From an uncultured Bacteroidales bacterium (GTDB lineage: Bacteria; Bacteroidota; Bacteroidia; Bacteroidales; Bacteroidaceae): a stretch of 64,000 bases of DNA. A program made the position numbers and the translations under genes. This document shows positions 59,001 through 64,000 of this stretch, piece after piece (position 1 is the stretch's first letter; each line of letters begins with the position of its first letter). The notes beneath the pieces are model-generated. The model saw only the letters and a list, made by a program, of their open reading frames with translations. It made no database searches and was not told the DNA's origin. Location of the stretch: assembly GCA_902779165.1 (NCBI GenBank), contig CACZAN010000029.1:1-64000 (forward strand), read 5' to 3'.

Positions 59001-59864
59001 TTGATGCAGGTGGCAAGACCCGAGTCCATGAAGACGGAACTGGGCCTGAAAATGATCCGCCGCTCACATCCTTCGGCTGCACCGGCGGGTGCCACCTCCC
59101 ATCACTACTTCATCGCCAACCTCACGCCGCACGACGTGGATGCAATCGTTCCCCTCGCTGTCGACTTCAGCAGGGCCACCTGGATCGATCCCATGATTTC
59201 TTCCGCACCTTATGCAGCAGAGGTTCACGACGGACAGCTCCGCGTCCGGCTCCGTTCCGGAGAGTCGCGGCTGCTATGGACTGAGAACAACACGTCGGCG
59301 GGCGCGCCAGGCAGCACCCTGGTGGAAGACAGCCACGTTACTGTCACTGGCGCTGAGCCGGATACGCTTTTCCTCATCCGTGGCTGGAACCTCACCTTCA
59401 TGGACAGTACTCCTGCGGTGGCTGAATCTTTCCGCCTTGATTCCCTGAGCACGTGGGAGGGACTCGGCCAGCAGTTCGCAGAACTGATGGGCACTGGAGT
59501 CTATGAGTGTACATTTAATATCGACTCCGAAGAACAGGCGCAGCGACTCTGGCAGATAGACCTGGGTGACGTCCGGGAGAGCGCACGCGTCAGCGTGAAC
59601 GAGAAGGAGATCGGCTGTGCGTGGGCCGTACCCTTCGTGTTGCCACTGCCCGAAGGCGTTCTGCGGAAAGGGAAGAACCTTCTGCGCATCGAAGTCACCA
59701 ACCTGCCTGCCAACCATATTGCGGCGCTCGACCGGCAGCAGGTGCCCTGGAGGAAGTTCGAGGACATCAATGTCGTGGACATCAATTATCGCCGTTCGAC
59801 CTACGAAAATTGGTCTCCCATGCCCGCCGGTCTGAAAGGGCCTGTGTGCATCATTTCGAGATGA
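56040..59864 (+). CDS. GH28–GH106 fusion: rhamnogalacturonan hydrolase plus alpha-L-rhamnosidase, secreted
   Basis: A signal peptide (to about residue 22) is followed by a GH28 beta-helix (about 45-430; VLTDYGVVSDSTLVQTAAIQ, GGGVVVVPGGTFLTGALFF, SSDALDIDVCSDVLV and ISVNDDAVVIKGG with paired Asp, and GSES in place of the usual GSHG). From about residue 445 a GH106-like part begins (RWWWMGSAVDEENLRWNMEQ, GTVEITPIYGVKGN, QVDMSCGTGWPFGGP, LFNDSYEV). It ends in a jelly-roll domain (about 1150-1270; LWQIDLGDVRESARVSVNEK). Such proteins cut the rhamnogalacturonan-I backbone and remove rhamnose. The two families are usually on separate chains. The GH105 enzyme across the promoter would take the products further. 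Confidence 0.9.
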   Translation: MMRYRLFLFVILCAVAHMAVAVSRDDCWPDGTPISSWFADTSRIDVSKLGTRYVLTDYGVVSDSTLVQTAAIQAVIDRASADGGGVVVVPGGTFLTGALFFKKGTHLHIEEGGRLKGIDAIKHYPLLQTRIEGQTRDYFAALVNADSVDHFTISGKGTIDGNGLRFWEEFWIRRRFNPECTNLEALRPRLVYISNSNDVQVQDVHLINSGFWTNHLYRCHRVKYIGCTIYAPHEPADSKAPSSDALDIDVCSDVLVHGCDISVNDDAVVIKGGKGVWADRQPENGPTENVIVQHCHYGFVHGCLTLGSESLHDKNIILRDCHVENASRVLWLKMRPDTPQHYEQLRVERMTGSCGSFLFIRPWTQFFQPGEREDMPLSQCHDITLRDIRMRCRRFLDIGASDKYRLHHFTFEDIDVEEDRGEFNTEAIEEASVSRVNVRKRQEVSTARAGTRWWWMGSAVDEENLRWNMEQYASKGIGTVEITPIYGVKGNEQHNVPFLSTRWMDLLRFCIEEGNRLGIQVDMSCGTGWPFGGPEVPMEEAACKLVVVDTIVSREDVGRLRLEAPRAEKDVAKLILQRDFPTSDAARRRVIALFESRTRQRVKRAAPGGEGWVIDHFDSTAVAHYLQRIDDAFTETGTPWPATLFNDSYEVYGADWTPTLLEEFAQRRGYRLEDRLPAFIDGDADVVSDYRETMGELLLQNFTEQWTRWAHAHGTMVRNQAHGSPANLIDVYAAVDIPEIEGFGLTDFNIKGLRKDPGKTRKNDADFSMLKYASSAAHITGKALTSAETFTWLTEHFRTSLSQMKPDLDLMFCAGVNRMLFHGTCFSPKDEAWPGWQFYASVDMSPTNTIWRDAGYLMQYIERCQRFLQWGQPDNEFLVYLPVRDMWHQQTQQRLMQFDIHSMATKAADFIRAILIIDSLGFDSDYISERYLLTTTFDGECLRTAAGTTYRALIIPGDCRLSEAVRQHLQALEAKGARIIRELTAEALMQVARPESMKTELGLKMIRRSHPSAAPAGATSHHYFIANLTPHDVDAIVPLAVDFSRATWIDPMISSAPYAAEVHDGQLRVRLRSGESRLLWTENNTSAGAPGSTLVEDSHVTVTGAEPDTLFLIRGWNLTFMDSTPAVAESFRLDSLSTWEGLGQQFAELMGTGVYECTFNIDSEEQAQRLWQIDLGDVRESARVSVNEKEIGCAWAVPFVLPLPEGVLRKGKNLLRIEVTNLPANHIAALDRQQVPWRKFEDINVVDINYRRSTYENWSPMPAGLKGPVCIISR

Positions 59865-59975
59865 AATGAAAGCAAAAGACCTCATTTCTGTTGACGTACG
59901 TCAAGGAAAATCAAGTTTTTGGCAAAAAAGAGAAAAAAGATTTGGATAAAGTGTACATATTACACAAAAAGTCCG

Positions 59976-59983
59976 TACCTTTG
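59976..59983 (+). promoter_or_regulatory. -7 box of the candidate ncRNA
   Basis: tacctttg at 59976-59983 predicts a transcript start near 59990. No protein gene begins before the terminator at 60233. Confidence 0.6.
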
Positions 59984-59989
59984 CACCGT

Positions 59990-60265
59990 CAAACAGAAAA
60001 GACGTCTCGAGCGCGAGACTCAAAGATATACGGTTTTTCATGGTATTAGGTTAGTTTTAAAGGTTTTCATCCCGAGTAGCACTTGCTACTCAACTTTAGG
60101 TAAGTTAGTTAAGGTAAATTGATTGTCAGAATAGCGGCCATGCCGCCGCAGTGATGCGACTGGAAGGCAAAAGTACATGAGAGTACCGACACGTTATTCT
60201 GAAAAATTCAACAAGATTTGTTCATAGCTTGAAGCGGTTCATCGTGAGATGAGCTGCTTTTTTTT
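59990..60265 (+). ncRNA. Candidate structured non-coding RNA, about 276 nt
   Basis: Between a -7 box and a terminator lies a stretch rich in stems: gtctcg/cgagac (60004-60009, 60014-60019), gagtagc/gctactc (60074-60080, 60085-60091), gcggc/gccgc near 60134-60149, and a long-range tcagaata/tattctga pair (60126-60133, 60195-60202). The overlapping 67-codon frame starting at 59919 begins before the promoter and matches nothing. I do not recognise it as tmRNA, RNase P RNA or SRP RNA; a 6S-like RNA is possible. Boundaries are estimated. Confidence 0.6.
60233..60265 (+). terminator. Rho-independent terminator of the candidate ncRNA
   Basis: agcggttcatc (60233-60243) pairs with gatgagctgct (60248-60258) over 11 bp, two of them G-U, with the tetraloop gtga and eight T from 60258. 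Confidence 0.8.
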
Positions 60266-60351
60266 GTCCCTTCAGGTGTCTGCGGACTGCCAAAAGAGTG
60301 GAAAATGTCATAAAATGGTGCCTCTGCGGAAAAAAACTATGAACTATGGAC

Positions 60352-60380
60352 TTTGGACTTTAAACTTTTTTGTACCTTTG
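60352..60380 (+). promoter_or_regulatory. Promoter of mutS
   Basis: tttg (60352-60355) and tacctttg (60373-60380) with a 17-bp spacer. The position supports the ATG at 60423 and excludes the in-frame ATG at 60249. Confidence 0.7.
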
Positions 60381-60422
60381 CGCATTCTAAACCCGAAACC
60401 CTCCACTCTAAACTCCACCCTC

Positions 60423-63038
60423 ATGGCTGATGTCACCCCAATGATGAAACAGTTCTTCGACTTGAAGGCAAAGCACCCGGATGCAATCCTGCTCTTCAGG
60501 TGCGGAGACTTCTACGAAACCTATTCCACAGATGCCACAGAGGCGGCAGACATTTTAGGCATCACCCTCACCAAGCGCAATAATGGCGGCAAAGCCGATG
60601 AGCCGATTCCCATGGCCGGATTCCCCTATCATGCCCTCGACACCTATCTGCCCAAGTTGGTGAGGGCCGGGCGCCGGGTGGCCATCTGCGACCAGTTGGA
60701 AGATCCCAAGCTGACGAAGAAACTCGTCAAGCGGGGCATCACCGAACTGGTTACGCCTGGCGTAGCAATGAGCGATACGGTGCTGAACTACCGCGAAAAC
60801 AACTTCCTGGCAGCCATTCACTTCATGAAAGAAGACCTCGTGGGAATCAGTTTCCTTGATATCTCTACGGGCGAGTGGCTGGTGGCCGAGGGTACGGCGG
60901 AGTATGCCGACAAGCTCATGGGAAACTTCGCACCCAAGGAGGTGTTGTATGAGCGGGGGCGCAAGGGGTTGTTCCAGGGCTGTTTCGGCACAAAGTACGT
61001 CACCTTTGAACTCGATGACTGGGTGTTTACCACCCAGACAGCCATGGACAAGCTGACCCACCATTTTGAGGTGAAGAACCTCAAAGGCTTCGGTATTGAT
61101 CATCTGCGGGCCGGTATCATCGCTGCCGGTGCCATCCTGCAATACCTGGAACTGACGCAGCACACCCAGTTGCAGCATATCACCACCATCAGTCGCATCG
61201 AGGAAGAACGCTATGTGCGGTTGGATAAGTTCACCGTCCGTAACCTCGAATTGCTGCAACCTATGAACGAAGGGGGGCGTTCGCTGTTGGATGTGCTGGA
61301 TCGCACCACGACGCCTATGGGGGCGCGTATGTTGCATCGCTGGCTGCTGTTCCCTCTGCGCGACACGTTGCAGATCAACCGCCGGTTGGATATCGTGGAA
61401 CATTACTTCCGCGAGCCGGAGTTCCGCGAACTCGTGGGCGGACAGTTGCATCTCATCGGAGACCTCGAACGCATCACCTCCAAGGTGGCGGTGGGACGTG
61501 TCTCGCCGCGCGACATCGTTCAGCTGCGGGTGGCGCTGCAGGCCCTGGAACCGATTAAGAATGCCTGTCTGGCCTCCAGTCAACCCTCCTTGCAACGCAT
61601 CGGCGAGCAACTGAATCCCTGTGCCACCATCCGCGATCGCATCGCCCGTGAGGTGCAACCCGACCCACCCTTGCTGGTACAGAAGGGAGGCGTCATTGCC
61701 AACGGAGTCAATCGAGAGTTGGATGAACTGCGCGAGATTGCCTACAACGGCAAGGACTACCTCCTGCAGATCCAGCAGCGGGAATCCGAACAGACCGGTA
61801 TCCAGAGCCTGAAAATCAGCTACAACAATGTCTTCGGTTACTATCTGGAGGTCCGTAACACCTATAAGGACAAGGTGCCGGCAGACTGGATTCGCAAGCA
61901 GACCCTGGTCAATGCCGAGCGCTATATCACCCAGGAGCTGAAGGAATACGAGGAGAAGATTCTCGGTGCCGAGGAGAATATCCTGGCATTGGAAGCCCAG
62001 CTCTTCGCCGGGCTCGTCAGCACCGTGGCAGAGTACACCGCCGCCATCCAGCAGGATGCCGCACTCATTGCCGAACTCGACTGCCTGTTGAGCTTCGCCC
62101 TCACCGCAGCAGAGCACAACTATATCCGTCCTGTCGTCGATGAGAGTACTGAAATCGACATCCGTCAGGGCCGCCATCCCGTCATCGAGTGTCAGCTGCC
62201 CATCGGCGAAAGATACGTTGCCAACGACGTGCGCTTAGACACACAGAACCAGCAGATCCTCATCATCACCGGTCCTAACATGGCAGGTAAGAGCGCCCTG
62301 CTGCGCCAGACGGCCCTCATCACCCTGATGGCGCAGTGCGGCTGTTTCGTGCCGGCCGAGAGCGCCCGTATCGGATGGACCGACAAGATCTTCACGCGCG
62401 TGGGCGCGAGCGATAATATATCTATAGGTGAAAGCACCTTCATGGTGGAGATGAGCGAAGCCGCAAATATCCTGAACAACCTCAGCGAACGCAGCCTCAT
62501 CCTCTTCGATGAGCTGGGCCGAGGCACCTCCACCTACGACGGCATCAGCATCGCCTGGGCCATCGTGGAATATATCCACGAATGTCAGCGCGGACACGCC
62601 CGCACCCTCTTCGCCACGCACTACCACGAACTGAACGAGATGGAACGCCACTTCGCCCGCATCAAGAACTTCAATGTCAGTGTGCGGGAGTTGCGCGGCA
62701 AGGTCATCTTCCTGCGCAAGCTGGAGCCCGGAGGTTCTGAGCACAGCTTCGGTATCCATGTGGCCAAGTTGGCAGGAATGCCCAAAGATATCGTGCGACG
62801 TGCCGAGATGATACTGAAGCAGTTAGAGAGCAGCGCCGACCGCGAAGGGTTGGGCACAGGAGCCAAGATCGGCAACCTGCCGGAGACCGACCACATGCAA
62901 CTCAGTTTCTTCCAACTCGACGACCCCGTCCTCTGTCAGATTCGCGACCAGATCCTCGGTCTCGATATCAACAGCCTCACCCCCATCGAAGCCCTCAACA
63001 AACTCGACAGCATCAAGCGCATTCTCACCGGTAAGTGA
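60423..63038 (+). CDS. mutS: DNA mismatch repair protein MutS
   Basis: The 871-residue protein recognises mispaired DNA. The mismatch-binding Phe-X-Glu is in CGDFYETY (F30, E32). Next come the connector and lever domains, the clamp with [20 protein letters not shown], and the ATPase with Walker [21 protein letters not shown] (about 614-633) and Walker [19 protein letters not shown]. The C-terminal dimer helix is short ([14 protein letters not shown]). The length and domains are normal. It is monocistronic with its own promoter. Confidence 0.96.
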   Translation: MADVTPMMKQFFDLKAKHPDAILLFRCGDFYETYSTDATEAADILGITLTKRNNGGKADEPIPMAGFPYHALDTYLPKLVRAGRRVAICDQLEDPKLTKKLVKRGITELVTPGVAMSDTVLNYRENNFLAAIHFMKEDLVGISFLDISTGEWLVAEGTAEYADKLMGNFAPKEVLYERGRKGLFQGCFGTKYVTFELDDWVFTTQTAMDKLTHHFEVKNLKGFGIDHLRAGIIAAGAILQYLELTQHTQLQHITTISRIEEERYVRLDKFTVRNLELLQPMNEGGRSLLDVLDRTTTPMGARMLHRWLLFPLRDTLQINRRLDIVEHYFREPEFRELVGGQLHLIGDLERITSKVAVGRVSPRDIVQLRVALQALEPIKNACLASSQPSLQRIGEQLNPCATIRDRIAREVQPDPPLLVQKGGVIANGVNRELDELREIAYNGKDYLLQIQQRESEQTGIQSLKISYNNVFGYYLEVRNTYKDKVPADWIRKQTLVNAERYITQELKEYEEKILGAEENILALEAQLFAGLVSTVAEYTAAIQQDAALIAELDCLLSFALTAAEHNYIRPVVDESTEIDIRQGRHPVIECQLPIGERYVANDVRLDTQNQQILIITGPNMAGKSALLRQTALITLMAQCGCFVPAESARIGWTDKIFTRVGASDNISIGESTFMVEMSEAANILNNLSERSLILFDELGRGTSTYDGISIAWAIVEYIHECQRGHARTLFATHYHELNEMERHFARIKNFNVSVRELRGKVIFLRKLEPGGSEHSFGIHVAKLAGMPKDIVRRAEMILKQLESSADREGLGTGAKIGNLPETDHMQLSFFQLDDPVLCQIRDQILGLDINSLTPIEALNKLDSIKRILTGK

Positions 63039-63144
63039 GTGTCAGACCACACGGGAGAATACCTCGATGCACATTTCTAACATCTCTACGGATGGAGAAC
63101 TCGAAAAGAGGGAACTCACCTACAGACAAAGATCATGTAAAAGA

Positions 63145-63177
63145 ATTCAGAATACTTACTTAAAAAGAATTCTGAAT
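63145..63177. repeat. 9-bp inverted repeat downstream of mutS
   Basis: attcagaat (63145-63153) and attctgaat (63169-63177) with a 15-nt loop. No T-run follows, so it is at best a weak transcript end. Confidence 0.4.
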
Positions 63178-63222
63178 ACCTGCTTATTAGTTCGCCAAGA
63201 GGGCGACTGCTGATTGTGACAG

Positions 63223-63422
63223 GTGTCCGTGGCCAAGATGTCCCGTTGTCCTCGTCAAGATGTCCCGTTGTCCTCGTCAAGATGTCCCGTTGTCCTCGTC
63301 AAGACGTCCCGTTGTCTTCGCCAAGATGTCCCTTTGTGTCGGCCGATACATCTCTTCGTCTTCACCATGATGTCCCTTTGATGTAGCCGACACGTCCCGT
63401 TGTCTCCGTCCCCGCGTCCCTT
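63223..63422. repeat. 22-bp tandem repeat array
   Basis: Eight full units of exactly 22 bp run from 63241 to 63416 (starts 63241, 63263, 63285, 63307, 63329, 63351, 63373, 63395), with partial units on both sides. The unit is close to tcccgttgtcctcgtcaaga plus tg. The first two units are identical and the later ones diverge gradually. The period is not a multiple of three and no frame stays open, so it is non-coding. There are no spacers, so it is not a CRISPR array. Confidence 0.9.
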
Positions 63423-63533
63423 CAATTTTCAATTTTCAATTATCAATTATCCATTATCCATTATCAATTATCCATTATAAATTATCAATCTTCCCTCTTC
63501 CCTCTTACATTTTCCCTCTTCCATCATATTTTT
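63423..63533. repeat. AT-rich short repeats (caatt/ccatt units)
   Basis: Units of about 7-10 bp such as tcaattt, tcaatta and tccatta are repeated to about 63490, followed by ttccctcttccctctt. No gene is present. It fills the gap between the 22-bp array and the PIN gene. Confidence 0.6.
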
Positions 63534-63956
63534 CTACTTTTGCTGATTGCAGAGTTCAATGTAAAAGTCTTTCAACCTCTTCACGTTGACGGTCGGAAAT
63601 GGTATGTGCCGTAGCACGTCAAAATGGGTGTCTTCTGTGACAATATAATCTGCATTGGCTACGATGGCACAATCCACGAACTTATTATCATCTGGATCTG
63701 CCGTAATCAGATTGAAATGATAATGCGCATCAACCCTTAAAACGTTGTTTGCTCGAAGAATTGCCTCCACAACAATGCTCGCAGCTATAGATGACATGTG
63801 AGAGGAAATGATTTCTTCGTATTCCTCCAGAATCTCGTTAGTGATACAAAGGGTATAGACTCCATCTATGAAATCTTTCCATACCTTATAGAAAGGACTG
63901 CGCTGGGAGATGGATTGCAGAAGACAATTGGTATCAAGGACGATGAGGCGGCTCAT
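63534..63956 (-). CDS. PIN-domain protein, probable toxin of a toxin-antitoxin pair
   Basis: The 140-residue product opens with MSRLIVLDTNCLLQSI, has an acidic helix NEILEEYEEII, the central DPDDNKFVDCAIVANADYIV and TEDTHFDVL. These four acidic sites are the metal-binding set of PIN ribonucleases. Its ATG overlaps the stop of the preceding frame (ATGA), the usual coupling of antitoxin and toxin genes. The longer frame to 63998 is rejected for that reason. Confidence 0.88.
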   Translation of the reverse strand: MSRLIVLDTNCLLQSISQRSPFYKVWKDFIDGVYTLCITNEILEEYEEIISSHMSSIAASIVVEAILRANNVLRVDAHYHFNLITADPDDNKFVDCAIVANADYIVTEDTHFDVLRHIPFPTVNVKRLKDFYIELCNQQK

Positions 63957-64000
63957 GTAGCTATACGATAGGGGGTTCGCATGTGTTCTTGCTGCCACGA
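63953..64000 (-). CDS. C-terminal end of the gene upstream of the PIN gene (partial, possible antitoxin)
   Basis: A frame entering from the right edge reads SWQQEHMRTPYRIAT and stops with TGA at 63955-63953, overlapping the PIN ATG. Only 15 codons are visible. The antitoxin call rests on position alone. Confidence 0.4.
   Translation of the reverse strand, partial: SWQQEHMRTPYRIAT

Noticed and set aside
59919-60122. 67-codon frame overlapping the candidate ncRNA
   Set aside because: Its start precedes the -7 box, it crosses stable stems, and it ends within the structured region. The product has no known relatives.
60555-62177. 540-codon antisense frame within mutS
   Set aside because: mutS motifs are intact on the other strand. 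The antisense product is low-complexity and unlike any family.
63241-63416. Possible CRISPR array
   Set aside because: The units are contiguous 22-mers without unique spacers, and no cas gene is near.

Overview
The window looks like chromosome from a member of the Bacteroidales, most likely Prevotella or a close relative. The evidence is: promoter boxes of the TAnnTTTG type (often reading tacctttg) in front of many genes; a two-subunit 2-oxoglutarate:ferredoxin oxidoreductase; an ECF sigma factor with a companion membrane protein; a xylanase–feruloyl esterase and pectin hydrolases; and secreted proteins ending in a 'Gxx..GxYxxxGKK..K' tail that I associate with Prevotella. No phage, plasmid or complete insertion sequence is seen. 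Several small repeat elements and gene remnants are present.

Layout. 1-13.6 kb: end of a secreted protein, a palindrome-rich gap, then a minus-strand cluster of three exported proteins, one of 3,564 residues. 13.6-19.4 kb: a truncated amino-acid ABC ATPase remnant and the sppA-korA-korB operon, with a small inverted-repeat-bounded GxxExxY gene inserted between korA and korB. 19.6-21.9 kb: a GH10 xylanase fused to a CE1 esterase. 22-28.9 kb: an AraC regulator divergent from a five-gene TolC/HlyD/ABC/ABC-2/ABC-2 export operon. 28.9-31.1 kb: ECF sigma factor and putative anti-sigma gene. 31.6-37.4 kb: an AraC regulator divergent from an iron alcohol dehydrogenase, then a flavodoxin-cyclophilin-like fusion, an alpha/beta hydrolase and a CMD-cupin protein. 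Fragments of aldo/keto reductase, alcohol dehydrogenase and flavodoxin genes lie around this cluster.

37.9-46.1 kb is the most unusual part. It is a three-gene set: a SIR2-like–TIR protein, a membrane-anchored STAND NTPase with a large predicted extracytoplasmic half carrying YD-like repeats and a PDZ-like end, and a predicted exported protein with the same YD/PDZ-like make-up. I read this as a possible immune or signalling system in which a sensor outside the membrane is linked through a STAND switch to a TIR effector. The function is inference.

46-64 kb: housekeeping and carbohydrate genes. These are a C69 dipeptidase, a DUF3109 protein, ung, mannose-1-phosphate guanylyltransferase, tRNA-Met with promoter and terminator, nadB, a dCache-SpoIIE-HATPase signalling protein, a GH105 gene divergent from a GH28-GH106 fusion across a near-perfect inverted-repeat promoter region, a candidate structured ncRNA, mutS, a 22-bp tandem repeat array and a PIN-domain gene at the right edge.
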